30,433 bases of DNA from Hofstenia miamia (lineage: Eukaryota; Xenacoelomorpha; Acoela): the NCBI GenBank assembly GCA_004352715.1, contig SCFE01000010.1, forward strand, positions 2,430,929 through 2,461,361, in the 5' to 3' direction. The notes below the pieces were generated by a model. That model searched no databases and was not told the DNA's origin. It worked only from the letters and a program-made list of their open reading frames with translations. This document shows positions 10,011 to 19,858 of this stretch, in pieces. Each line of letters starts with the position of its first letter. Position 1 is the stretch's first letter. Position numbers and translations under genes: made by a program.

Positions 10011-10274
10011 AATATGATCAATAATGATGTTGATGATGAGGTTTTAACACCACCAATAAAGAACCCAAGATTTGTGTCGGCAGAATTAGAAAATATTGAA
10101 GAACAAGCCCAAAAGAATTCGAATGATAGACCAAATGACTCATTTCATGATTTTGGAATGTTTGTTGCTTCCCAGCTGCGCAAATTGCATCCTAGTGTTT
10201 CCGATCGCTGCAAACTTCGGTTGACTGAGGAAATCCGAAACGCACGAAATTTGGACATTTCCAATGATATCTAG
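10011..10274 (+). CDS. C-terminal part of a BESS-domain (MADF/BESS-type) protein
   Basis: The frame opens directly after an acceptor-like CATTTAG (ending 10010) and runs 88 codons to a TAG at 10272-10274, including MINNDVDDEVLTPPIKNPRF after the first codon. Residues about 44-70 (DSFHDFGMFVASQLRKLHPS, continuing VSDRCKLRLTEEI) fit the BESS pattern: a Phe-rich helix, then Leu/Arg-Lys, then a second amphipathic helix. In MADF-BESS transcription factors and the Myb-like accessory proteins of PIF/Harbinger transposons, such a C-terminal motif mediates protein-protein contact. The N-terminal MADF/Myb domain is not visible upstream. This is either the last exon of a host or transposon gene, or a detached fragment. 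The assignment rests on motif shape only. Confidence 0.5.
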   Translation, partial: NMINNDVDDEVLTPPIKNPRFVSAELENIEEQAQKNSNDRPNDSFHDFGMFVASQLRKLHPSVSDRCKLRLTEEIRNARNLDISNDI

Positions 10275-12390
10275 AAATTGAATGCATTGCGAGTTATTTA
10301 GGCAGTGTTTCCACAGTTCTAATCAAACTTCTTTTATTAGAATTTGTATAAATTGTTAATTAGACAATTTGAATGCTGATGCAATCAATGTAAAATGGCT
10401 CTGTTTCTAAACACATTTAATCTAAAATGCCACATCATCAAAAATGAATATACGATGGGGCTGTGCGCGTAGTATAATATATACCAATAATAATATGAAT
10501 TTAATGTAAATTTCTAAAATTTCATTAACTTGAGAAGGTAGTAATTGTGTTACGTGCACTACTGGCTGTTAGGTCAGACTTATGTTGAGTAGCGGGAGTG
10601 CAATGATATGCACGTGCAATCATCAGTATATTTAGGAACATTATTAAATTATCACGTAATTTAAGAATCAACCACAATAATTATTTATTTTACAGCGAAA
10701 GAGGTCTGCTAAAACAACTCAGCCGAACTGAATACATGCGATAAACAAAATTCCCTGGTAAATTTAATCTACATTTTTATATATTATTTAATTCAGTATG
10801 CGTATATGCAGCACTCAAGCATCTGAATAGCTATACTATAAGCATCCGTGAAATCACAAATAATATGCGATCTAAATCCAACTCAATTGATGTGATAGAA
10901 GATGGAAACAATTTTACTCATAACTTGAAATATCTCGTTAATTAAACATGATTTTTGTTAACCTAGAGAAGAACAGTGGCCCCATAGTTAAATAGATAGG
11001 CTGAATTTACTTGAAATTTGGTTTACTTGAATTTTTAATATTTCAAGAAGAATACAACCTAAATACAACAACGGAAACAAATCAAGCATACCAAATATGT
11101 GAATTTCCTTTTGAAAAAATTGATGCAGAGGCAAAATAAACAAAAAGAGCAAAAGATTTTACTTAATATTGAAACTAATATATGTATCTTTTCGAAATTT
11201 TCTTGAGATCTTCAAAGTAAATTTTCACCTCACCTATTATATTTGATACTACGTTTCAACTAAGAATTTTTAAATTCTTTGATGGCTTCTTCAAAAAAAT
11301 TCAAACGCTCAGAACTAACTCAGAAGTGGACATCTGTAGAAAACTTAGTCTCGTCTTACTCATTTTAATTAACACCAATTCCGCCATTTTTATCCGGGCC
11401 TCGCAGTTTGATAATCCGTTGTTGATCCATTATTGATTTATCATTTTTGATTTGGTTAAATTCACAAATCAATATATTTTCCAGGATGCGAAATGATTGA
11501 CAAGTAATACTTAGTTGTATAGTCATATAAAATATTCTCTACTTTAGGCCATCAAAAAATTGATTGTTAATTCTCAACCATTTCACATCCCAGTAATATT
11601 TAGATTTTTATGGTAAGGATACTTTCAATCAAGGGTATGCAATATTTAGTTGCAACGCTATAAATAATTTTTTACTATTCCAATAAATTAATCGATTTTT
11701 CCCTTTACACAATAGATTATCTTAACATATTGGCAATCATTGCAATGAAAATAACAGTAATTTAAACAATTTTAGTAAGAACAGAACAGAAAAATCACCC
11801 TTATAAGCTAACAATCGTAGTTAGATTTTCTGGTAGCACTAAAAAAATTCGTCTATATTTACAATATAAATTTGAAAATAGTTAAGTTCTAAAATTAAAA
11901 CTTTTAGAGATAAGGATGAGGTTTAGCTGAAACATGGTAACTTTTACCGGGTTGGCTAACCCAACATATCAAATGCGGATCCAATTTGCGGCCCGCCTAT
12001 ATACATTATACTTGGGATTTCTATAGGTATTACTGAAACCCAATTAAAATATTAAAAATAAGTCTAACATTCAAAGCTTTTTCCATCTACCTGCCTTCAA
12101 ACAGTCCTGACGCATAACATGCTATTAGAATTAGTCCAAAATTTAAAATAGATTGATGTCGTTCTTGACTTGTTCTTGCGAATGGTATAAGCCACGAAAC
12201 TAGGCTCAAAATTTTGATTAGAGCTACTATGGGAAATGTCCAAAGATTTCTGAAATTTCATCAGAATGCTTTTAAATCGCTTTCAGGAGGCTAAAAGCAA
12301 AAAACCAATAGCTTAAATATTTTTTCTAACCCTGAGTCCACACTAAATGTACCCAAATAGACCATTTTCTAAAAGTGAGTACAGGCCCAT
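10275..12390. other. Long AT-rich stretch, no gene seen
   Basis: No coding region is supported. The one feature of note is 11949-11995: GGGTTGGCTAACCC is followed by AAATGCGGATCC and TTTGCGGCCCGCC, which resembles the end of an hAT-type element (a CAGGGTTGGC-like tip followed by GCGGCCCGC). A partner was not securely found. A roughly similar inverted word (GGGTTGCCAACCC) lies at about 15828-15840. Confidence 0.4.
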
Positions 12391-12398
12391 ATCTTGAA

Positions 12399-12725
12399 TT
12401 TGCAAGATAGGGGGCCATGGCCCTGAATTTTTCAATAAATTTATCATAGCTTCGCACTTTTTCACTGAATTTTTTAATAGAGAGGCATTAGTATTTGATA
12501 TATTTTAGCTAAACATTGAGTAGGAAAAATTAGTTGCACCTAATTCAAGAAGCAACAATCACTATACGTAACAAAATATGCAATTTATGGTGGTAATGGA
12601 ATTATATGTTAAATTTAATTAGTGATTGTTCCAGGGTGAATAACATTTGTGTTTAAGCTGGATGATGTTTCAAACATCAAGTATGACTAATATACAATGT
12701 ACAGGTTGGCCCTCTATCTTGCAAA
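12399..12725. repeat. Inverted repeat pair around GCAAGATAGRGGGCCA
   Basis: TTTGCAAGATAGGGGGCCA at 12399-12417 is repeated in inverse orientation at 12707-12725 (TGGCCCTCTATCTTGCAAA) with one mismatch in 19. The left copy overlaps a perfect 12-bp palindrome, GGGCCATGGCCC (12412-12423). A second nested pair, CAACAATCACT (12553-12563) and AGTGATTGTT (12621-12630), lies inside. This suggests a roughly 330-bp non-autonomous element. No target duplication was recognised. Confidence 0.5.
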
Positions 12726-13427
12726 AAACCCTACATGTTTCTTAAAACTCTTAAGTTTATTAGAATTGTGATAAGACTCGTGTAACTGATATTAAAAAAT
12801 AAAATACATGTGACCCATATTGTAGACCTAATAAAAAACTTGTGGTTTCCATACCATTCTCGAAAAATTCAATTGTATGTTTTGCCATAGATCTGTTTCG
12901 ATGGAAAATGTCTGGGGAAAAAGTGGCTCGGCGTGATCGTGAAGTAGAGGTTGCATATAATTGACATATTATCATGGTATTCGATGGCTATTTGCCTACT
13001 AGTTGAAGATGTAGGCAACCTAAGAATAGTTTTCTAATTTTTTCGATTATAATCTTTCTCATATATTTGCTGCAATTTGGATAATTTATCTCCAAAAAGT
13101 CAAAATTGCTATTGCAATAGTCAACATGTGTTATAAGAATTTATGGTGGCTTCTATCCTCTTTGCCAATGCTAAATCATCCTATGACTATTTTTTAAAAA
13201 AAATTAAGTGTTGACTTTTTCTTCTTTGGTGTTGACTTTTTCCGAACTACATGCAAAAGAAAATTTCAATGGGTACAGGTTATGTTTAAGGTTAGGGTTT
13301 TTAGAATTTTTGAAGGCCTTCAATTTTCTCACCTTGAATTTCCGTGACTTCAATTTTCATGATGGAATTTTCTAACCTTGAAATTTCACCGAATTCCGTT
13401 ATAAAATAAGGTTAGCTACAATTTTTT
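12726..13427. other. No gene seen
   Basis: AT-rich. GTGTTGACTTTTTC is directly repeated at about 13208-13221 and 13231-13242. TTGAAGGCC occurs at about 13311 and again at the border of the foldback element at 13429. No coding region is supported. Confidence 0.35.
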
Positions 13428-13678
13428 ATTGAAGGCCCTCGTGCAAGAACCGGCTAAGTGCATTTTTGACAAAAATAAGATTTTTGCACCAACAACTCTC
13501 TATTTGTATTATGCAAAATATCAACTTCATCTTTTAAAGAGAAAAGCAATTTTAATATGCGGCCAAAGTGACATATTGAATGAATTGCTCTGTGCAAGAC
13601 CTGGCTAAGGTAAATAAGCTGAATCGCCTCTAAAAGCAAAAAATGTAACTTAGCCGGTTCTTGCAAGAAGGGTTCAAT
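13428..13678. mobile_element. Small foldback (MITE-like) element with GCAAGAACCGGCTAAG ends
   Basis: The left end contains TGCAAGAACCGGCTAAGT (13442-13459). The right end contains the exact reverse complement of GCAAGAACCGGCTAAGT (ACTTAGCCGGTTCTTGC). The match continues imperfectly inward (GCATTTTTGAC versus TACATTTTTTGC) and outward (ATTGAAGGCCCT versus ATTGAACCCTT), giving arms of about 40 bp. A third, direct copy of the word, GTGCAAGACCTGGCTAAGG, lies inside at 13592-13610. It is about 250 bp long and non-coding. It sits about 170 bp beyond the stop codon of the dehydrogenase gene, possibly within its 3' UTR. Confidence 0.68.
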
Positions 13679-13844
13679 TATCGAAGAAAATAATTAAAAA
13701 GCTTATATGACTATATTTGAGAAATATTTTTGTATATTTGAAATTTCATTGATATTTTGTACAACTATCTAATAATATTTTGCATGATATTATAAATATA
13801 TATACTACAGTAAAAATTAGTTGAGCATTTTCTAGATTTCAATT

Positions 13845-14792
13845 TTAAGACTGACGTCCTGTAAATTGACGCATTAGGCTAATCAGCCCAGTACGATACG
13901 AAAGACCGAGGGAAGTAGCAGTAGGGAACAAAGCCTTAGACCAGTATAAGTAAAGCAAGGTTCGTGGAATAAAAACTTCCGGTTCATTTCTTAAAATTCC
14001 GTTAAGAATTCTTTCAACTGCGTGCTCAGGGGTAATGATTGGCACAATACTGTTTATTTTGTTTTCCCCAACTCCATCAAACATTCCTGTATCAATCTTG
14101 TAAGGACAAACCAATGTTGTTTTGATTTCATTGTGTAAACGTCTCTCAAACATTTCGCATGTAAGTGATTCGTGCACACCTACTGCAGCAAATTTACTGC
14201 TTACGTAGTCTGAAAAACAAGTAGATGACATTAAACCCATTATACTTGCGATCGTCACAACATGCCCATCACCATGTTTTATCATTTCTGGGAGAAACGC
14301 CTTAATTGTATAGAAATGTGAAACTGCGTTAACGTTGAATGATAAACGAACTCTTTCTTCATCCTTCTCTTCTATTGGCCTATTGTCTGAAACTATTCCT
14401 GCATTATTTACTAAAATATTGACATGCCTGTTTTCAGTAATTTTGATTTCATTTGCAATTCTATAAATTGCATTTTCGTCTGTAACATCACATTTAAATT
14501 TCAAACATTTGCTCCCGATTGATTCAATTAAGGACTCCGTTTCGTCTAAACCTTTAGTGCTGATGTCTACAAGAGCAATTTTCGCCCCTAGTTTTGCCAT
14601 TTCAACAGCCAGCAATTGACCAATTCCACTGCCTGCTCCTGTAATGAGAACAAGTGCGTCTTTAATTGACTTTTTCTTAGTTCCAAAAATGATGTCTTTC
14701 AGACGCAGTAAAATACTGACTGAAATAGGAAGCAGTTGATATAGCAGATAACATATATCACTAATTAGTTCAAAAAATCTTGCCATTGACAT
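13845..14792 (-). CDS. Membrane-anchored short-chain dehydrogenase/reductase (SDR16C, retinol dehydrogenase / 17-beta-HSD11 type)
   Basis: An intact 315-residue protein. Residues about 6-33 are hydrophobic (LISDICYLLYQLLPISVSIL), a likely N-terminal ER or lipid-droplet membrane anchor. A classical SDR Rossmann domain follows: TGAGSGIG cofactor motif (51-58), Asp76 at the end of beta-2 (favours NAD(H) over NADP(H)), CDVTD (101-105), NNAG (129-132), Asn153/155 region, catalytic Ser183 (TIAS), and Tyr196-x3-Lys200 (YVSSK). VCPYKIDTGMF (228-238) and the hydrophobic C-terminus (FIPRTLLYLYWSKALFP) match the SDR16C group (epidermal retinol dehydrogenase 2, RDH10, HSD17B11/13). These oxidise retinol or steroid-like alcohols at membranes. 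Length is normal for the family. The gene has no introns in its coding region. A tttttag sits directly before the ATG, so a spliced leader or 5'-UTR intron is possible. The substrate cannot be decided from sequence. Confidence 0.93.
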   Translation of the reverse strand: MSMARFFELISDICYLLYQLLPISVSILLRLKDIIFGTKKKSIKDALVLITGAGSGIGQLLAVEMAKLGAKIALVDISTKGLDETESLIESIGSKCLKFKCDVTDENAIYRIANEIKITENRHVNILVNNAGIVSDNRPIEEKDEERVRLSFNVNAVSHFYTIKAFLPEMIKHGDGHVVTIASIMGLMSSTCFSDYVSSKFAAVGVHESLTCEMFERRLHNEIKTTLVCPYKIDTGMFDGVGENKINSIVPIITPEHAVERILNGILRNEPEVFIPRTLLYLYWSKALFPTATSLGLSYRTGLISLMRQFTGRQS

Positions 14793-14815
14793 CTAAAAAA
14801 TTCAGTAAATAGTAA
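14793..14815 (-). promoter_or_regulatory. Splice acceptor abutting the dehydrogenase start codon
   Basis: Read on the minus strand, ACTATTTACTGAATTTTTTAG runs straight into ATG at 14792, giving a T-rich tract and AG with no base between the acceptor and the start. This is what a 5'-UTR intron or a spliced-leader trans-splice site would look like. It fixes 14792 as the likely start, although a second in-frame ATG lies two codons on. Confidence 0.4.
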
Positions 14816-15270
14816 TCTTAAGCTAAAATTTCATTAAAAAATTGCTTGATTTCTTATAATCGAAAGACCTAACAAATATAGCCAAACCCAAATCCTAGTG
14901 AAACAACAATAAAAAGGCTGCATAGTCATAGAGTTGATAGATTTGTAGGTAATTATAATGTGTGTCAGTGCATACACAGATTTATGATGAATTTCATTCA
15001 AATTGAAACCCTCAAATCGTAAAGCTTTTTTCCTTTGCGTCAATTCATATAACGACTTAAGATATTCTATAACCGTAGAATGAATTTCGTCCTGATTATG
15101 AAATTTTTGATATAGGGAAGATCATTTCAACTATTTGTGAATTAAAAATATGTACATTTCTCTGGCATAGAATTAAAGCAACTTCAAACAATTTCAAATT
15201 ACCCACATCTGTGGTAGTTTATCGATTTGCAATGTTGAACTATTTATCTGACCTTGCGTAGTACGTACTT
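14816..15270. other. Region upstream of the dehydrogenase, no feature seen
   Basis: AT-rich. It should contain the promoter and any 5' UTR of the minus-strand dehydrogenase, but no TATA box, initiator or upstream exon can be chosen with confidence. Confidence 0.3.
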
Positions 15271-15540
15271 TTGCAAAGTTTAGATTTTAACCTATTTAAG
15301 TATTCTGAGGTATTAACTTTGGTTTGTACTTTTAAATATACAAATATCGAAGAAAGCAACTTTAACCTTAAGCGCAGAGTTTTATTATTGTTGTCTAAGA
15401 GACATCTGAAAAATGAATTGCAAAAGCATCCATATATCCATTGGATTTCGAATGAAACATCTTGTCCAACCGCAAAGAAATCATCGTTCGTTAATCTGTT
15501 CAACATCAGTTGTATAATCATTTCAGGGAAAAACTACTGA
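15250..15540 (+). CDS. Open stretch of unknown meaning, possible exon
   Basis: About 90 open codons with no ATG at the start, preceded by acceptor-like GACCTTGCGTAG. It encodes a basic, Leu-rich stretch (LKRRVLLLLSKRHLKNELQK) and then HPYIHWISNETSCPTAKKSS. No family recognised. An overlapping minus-strand frame is equally long, which weakens the case for either. Confidence 0.15.
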
Positions 15541-15746
15541 TACATCTGCTTGAATTTGTTGCCAACACCACTGTCCTAAGGAACTTTGAATTTTAGATGG
15601 CATTATTCTTCTTAGGCATTGAGAAATTACTACTCAATTTTCCACCCATATGGAAATTTTTATTCAATAAAATTTACCTGAAAAATTTCATGGTAGATAG
15701 TAGTATTTAGCGACATTTGACACTTTTTATCATAAACTCATGACAA
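15541..15746. other. No feature seen
   Basis: AT-rich non-coding sequence. Confidence 0.3.
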
Positions 15747-15754
15747 TATATATA

Positions 15755-15786
<32 letters not shown>
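15747..15786. repeat. TA dinucleotide microsatellite, slightly interrupted
   Basis: About 40 bp of alternating T and A with a few extra A residues in the first half. Confidence 0.95.
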
Positions 15787-16532
15787 ACCAAGTCTGTGTA
15801 ACGTATTTACACATCCTGATTGGAGCGGGTTGCCAACCCAGTGCATTAGTAAAATGCACCATAAACCCAGCATAGATCGAGAAAGCAAAAAATATATATG
15901 CAGTGAAAGTTATGTGTACTTTATACTACAATATAAATTTTTTCTAAATTATTTGATAATTTTAGCTGATAAGCATCTTATTATTACATATTCTTAGATT
16001 TTCATCCAAAACAACAGATAATTTTTCCTCAACAACACTAATGCATATGCTTCTTTAGTACACAATTGCCTCCCTCCACATATCAACATTGATGTACACA
16101 GTGTGAGAAATGCTTGTACAGTAAAAAATGCTTGAACAGTAATGACTAAAATAATTGCATTTATTGTCATAAGTAGTCTACTTAACTATGTCCAATGACT
16201 CGATAAGTTCAATGCAACTAACAAGTCTATGAATTAAAAAAATATGCGTCTCTCTAGTTGCACATTCAATATGAGGTAAAAAACACTTAAATAACGCATT
16301 TTTATGGTTTCTTAGTTATTAAATAAATATATATTGAAACTTACTGATTTATATAGCTCCTCTAAAGTGCGATCGATTGTGTGTAGTCAACGGGCGTGTG
16401 CAAGTTCATGCAAATCTTTGCATAGTAAATAACGGAAATGACATTGTTAAACGGTTTCGTTTAATTGAATTTAACATGAACTAACACTTAATTTTTCCAT
16501 GTAGTTTTTATAAGTTGTCATTATTGATAGCT
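15787..16532. other. No gene seen
   Basis: Contains GCGGGTTGCCAACCC at about 15826-15840 (an hAT-terminus-like word) and a direct repeat AAATGCTTG(T/A)ACAGTAA at about 16110-16142. No coding region is supported. Confidence 0.35.

Positions 16533-16600
<68 letters not shown>
16533..16600. repeat. TA dinucleotide microsatellite
   Basis: About 68 bp of TA repeats with one C interruption at about 16578. An open frame through it (a Tyr-Ile run) is an artefact of the repeat. Confidence 0.97.
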
Positions 16601-16601
<1 letters not shown>

Positions 16602-18012
16602 CAACATAATATACATATTATGTTACACGGATATATATGTGTGCAATTTCTTGTAAGTCAACTATATCTCTTAAGCAGGACTGTAATTTATCACTCCCAT
16701 TTTTGTTGAAGTAACAAGTTAAAAATATATATTTTTGAAATAAATGGTTTTAATAATGGCAACAAATAATATTTTGAAATTTATTGAGATCAATTTTCAA
16801 ACAAAATATAAATAAATAATTTCTCATATCAGATCAACTTAATTCGCCAAGCCTAACAATTGATGCGAAAGCCTAAAGATTGCTACCCAAGCCCCATTCT
16901 ATGACCTTGTACAACATTCAAATCGGCTCGAAACAATTTCGAGTCGAATTTTTAAATCATTTTTTTGTGATTAAAACAAAAACCAATGACGAATTGTATT
17001 TGAGTGACGTCTTGAAACGTCAAATAATTATTAAGACATGCTGTTCGTGAACAAAATTTCATTAAAGTTAACTGATCTGAAAGGAAAATCTCATTACAAT
17101 TTCCGACTCGGCTGGAGACCTTAGTTTCTTGGTTAACTCAAGGCAACTCAAATTTGAAGTATTCAGATTTGCAGAGCCCTAATTTTTTTGCTCTATAACT
17201 TTAATATTAAGTGCTGTAAGAGCTATTTAATAATATTTCAATACTACCTTAAATTTCCAACAAGCTTAACCTTAAAAACTTCTAATCAAAATTAGTGCTA
17301 ACCTATAATATGAACAATGAATTCAAGATAAGAAATCGTGTAAATTCGAAAATTTCATTACGCTCAAATTTTATGGCTTTATTAAATTTACAGTGCGTAA
17401 CTTTATTTGGAAATATTTAGCAGAGGCTATTGAGTTAAATGTGATCAACTCATAAAATTGTCAAATATTTATTAAATTTAAAATTATTATAGAATTTCTA
17501 AAATAGATGTCTTATTTCTTAAATTCAAAGAAAAGTTGAATTTTTGCAAGTTATTGAGTAAGTGATCTGGAAATTCTAGTATAAGTGCATAATATTTTAT
17601 TCATTCTATAGCTATGCTTATTGCAAACTTCTTAATAAAATTTAATAATAAACTTCGTATTTCTTATCAAAATAATCCGCGTTCTAAAAATCCACGTAGC
17701 ATGATATATACACTGTAAATATAAATTGGCATCAAAGCTGCAAGAAACAAAAAGGAAGCCAAGAAAATTCTAAATCCTCACTACTGTAACTTAAGTCACT
17801 TATATTTGTGAAAATAAGTTGCTACATATTTAATTATTCTACCTATTTTTTTAATAACAAAGTTGTCGGTGCATTAAAGGCCAACAAAGTTAACTATGCA
17901 ATGATCAGAATCTCACTTACATGTAGAATATTGTTAGAGAAAACTCTCTCAAATGATATAAGTAGAAATAGTTAAAATACGTTTCAAAAAATCATGCGTC
18001 ATTGCCTATATA
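16601..18012. other. AT-rich, no gene seen
   Basis: CTCGAAA-CAA-TTTCGAG at 16927-16943 is a perfect 7-bp stem with a 3-nt loop. The word at about 17167-17182, read on the minus strand as AGGGCTCTGCAAATCTGAAT, resembles the hAT-like end near 8735. Together they may mark a degraded non-autonomous element at about 16.9-17.2 kb. Nothing else is supported. Confidence 0.35.
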
Positions 18013-18554
18013 TCATGCTGGCCAAAAGTTTAGCATAATATTGTTACATTTTTGCTAAATCCTCGTTTTTCATAATGTGCAATCCAATATGCCTAGTATA
18101 TTTTAATAAAAAGTGAAAAATTGTAAGGCCAATATTGTTAGTATATCAGTATTTAGTTGAACCACATTTTGCCTTAAGCACTGCCTCAATACGATCTGGC
18201 CTAGACTCCACAAGAGTACGGCCGCGTTCCGGTGTGATATTGTTCAACTAAGCCTACTTAATCTTCTCTATCACATCTTTTTCTGATGAAGAATGTAAAT
18301 CTGCAATCATTTTCTTCAACAATGCCCAACAATTCTCTGTCGGGTTGAGGTTGAAGTGAGCTCCAGAGGCCATGGTGATAGAATATGAAGTTCGTTTTGT
18401 TCAAGCCAGATCTTGACCAACCTAGCAGTAGGGCAAAGAACTCCATCATGTTGGAAAGCACTACATTTTCCGAATTGAATTTTTCTTAAATAATAGCATC
18501 TATACGAATTAATGCTAAATAACAGCCATTATGTTAAACTTTTGACCAGAAAGT
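18013..18554 (-). mobile_element. Internally deleted Tc1-like transposon
   Basis: TIR cores CTGGCCAAAAGTTTAGCATA (from 18018) and, inverted, CTGGTCAAAAGTTTAACATA (ending 18549) each begin 5 bases inside a TA (18011-18012; 18555-18556). That gives a 542-bp element with correct Tc1/mariner target duplications. Only the C-terminal third of the transposase remains, so the left two thirds were deleted. The termini differ from those of the elements at 6819 and 23720, so this is a separate lineage. Confidence 0.82.
18140..18460 (-). pseudogene. C-terminal fragment of a Tc1-like transposase
   Basis: The minus strand reads HDGVLCPTARLVKIWLEQNE, then LHILSPWPLE, and after a frame change NPTENCWALLKKMIADLHSS, continuing with EKDVIEKIK, RGRTLVESRPDRIEAVLKA and KCGSTKY-stop. 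These are the second catalytic Asp (HDG), the catalytic Glu (NPTENCW) and the typical Tc1 C-terminus. Two in-frame stops lie between EKIK and LNNITPERG. The first catalytic Asp and both DNA-binding domains are absent. Confidence 0.85.
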
Positions 18555-18556
18555 TA

Positions 18557-19800
18557 CATCAGAGTTGGAATTGGGTCGATTTTTTAGGCTCAGCCAAATA
18601 CAGCTTAGGCCCAAGCCCGTCCGGCCCATTTTAAAGTACCAATTATTCGGCCCAAACCTGGCCCGGCCCAAATTATTCTTCTTTTACTTCACTGATGGCG
18701 TCATTTGCCTAATAGAGGCAAATAAGGACTACATTATGAATAATGTATTGATTAATATGTACATAGGTGCATATCCGCTTTAGTGCGTTAACAATGCTAA
18801 TTCAATTCTGTTGAAATTTAAATTGCATTTTCAACCTTAATACAACAAACGTGTCATCCAGGGCTGTAGGCTGGCGGCTAAGGAGTTCAACCCTTCCTGG
18901 AACAGATGTGAACCCTTCCCGTAAATGATTGCATTTGGCTACCAAATGGTATTAAATGCGCATTTTCACAAATGTGGCCAATGAAGACAAAAATTTTCTA
19001 CATTTTTTTAAATTTGGGCATACATTAACCTTAAATTGCTTAGAATTTTTTTACCTTTTTGTTGGTTTCTTCTTAAAATTGTTAAACCCTTTCATCTCAC
19101 AAAATAATATAATCGGAAAAATCTGAGTGCACAATGTAAATGAGGTGTGCCTTCTTTTGTATAAATGAAACTATTTATATTTTAATCTTTTGCTTAGACT
19201 TTTATGGTAAACATAAAAATGTTGCAATTGATAGAATTGTAACGTTAAGTGAGTTAATGGCGATTGTTGGCATAGCTGACAACGATCTATCAATATTCTT
19301 TATCTCTAGGTATTTTATTTACTGTGAATGGCAAAACTTAACTGCCAATTTTACACTGTAATCGATTATTGCAATTGGCCATTTGCTCGTAAACAAACCT
19401 TAAGAAAAAAACCAACACAAGAGCATTAATATTCTGCTACTCTTTTATCCAGAAATTTCATAAAATGTCATCAATTTGAAAATAAAATCTATGTTTATTT
19501 TAATTTTTATATGTATTTTTAAACGTTCTGCAAAACTACTGGAGCTTCACTAAAAAAATTGACAAGTTTTTACACGATTTAAAATTTCTATTACTACAAG
19601 AATTTATGTAATGTTTTAAGGAAAACAATACGTTTCTGCATATTTAAGCAATATATCCCTTAAAATAAGATGTAGTGAATATAGATGATGTTTGTATTTT
19701 TGTTTATTAATCTTTAAATATATGCTTCCAACAAGGAGCTAAGCATACTCTGGTAGATTGAATTCCAAACGGTGAAAAAATATTATTATTTAGAGTCATA
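18557..19800. other. No gene; GC-rich words of possible hAT origin
   Basis: 18607-18672 carries GGCCCAAGCCCGTCCGGCCC and GGCCCAAACCTGGCCCGGCC, which stand out from the AT-rich surroundings. At about 18858 CAGGGCTGTAGGCTGG resembles an hAT tip and is followed by two GAACCCTTCC/CAACCCTTCC words. An ATG-initiated 73-codon frame at 19140-19361 has no recognisable product. Confidence 0.35.

Positions 19801-19858
<58 letters not shown>
19801..19858. repeat. ATA trinucleotide microsatellite running into an assembly gap
   Basis: About 58 bp of uninterrupted AAT/ATA repeat, cut off by N at 19859, so its true length is unknown. The Leu and Ile runs in minus-strand frames here are artefacts. Confidence 0.97.

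Noticed and set aside
11949-15840. GGGTTGGCTAACCC and GGGTTGCCAACCC as paired ends of a 3.9-kb transposon carrying the dehydrogenase gene
   Set aside because: Each word is nearly self-palindromic, so orientation is uninformative. No target duplication or further TIR similarity was found. A captured gene is attractive but unsupported.
16515-16709. Plus-strand ORF with a Tyr-Ile run
   Set aside because: Produced by the TA microsatellite.
19140-19361. 73-codon ATG-initiated ORF as a gene
   Set aside because: No recognisable domain and no splice or promoter context; its length is expected by chance at this many start codons.
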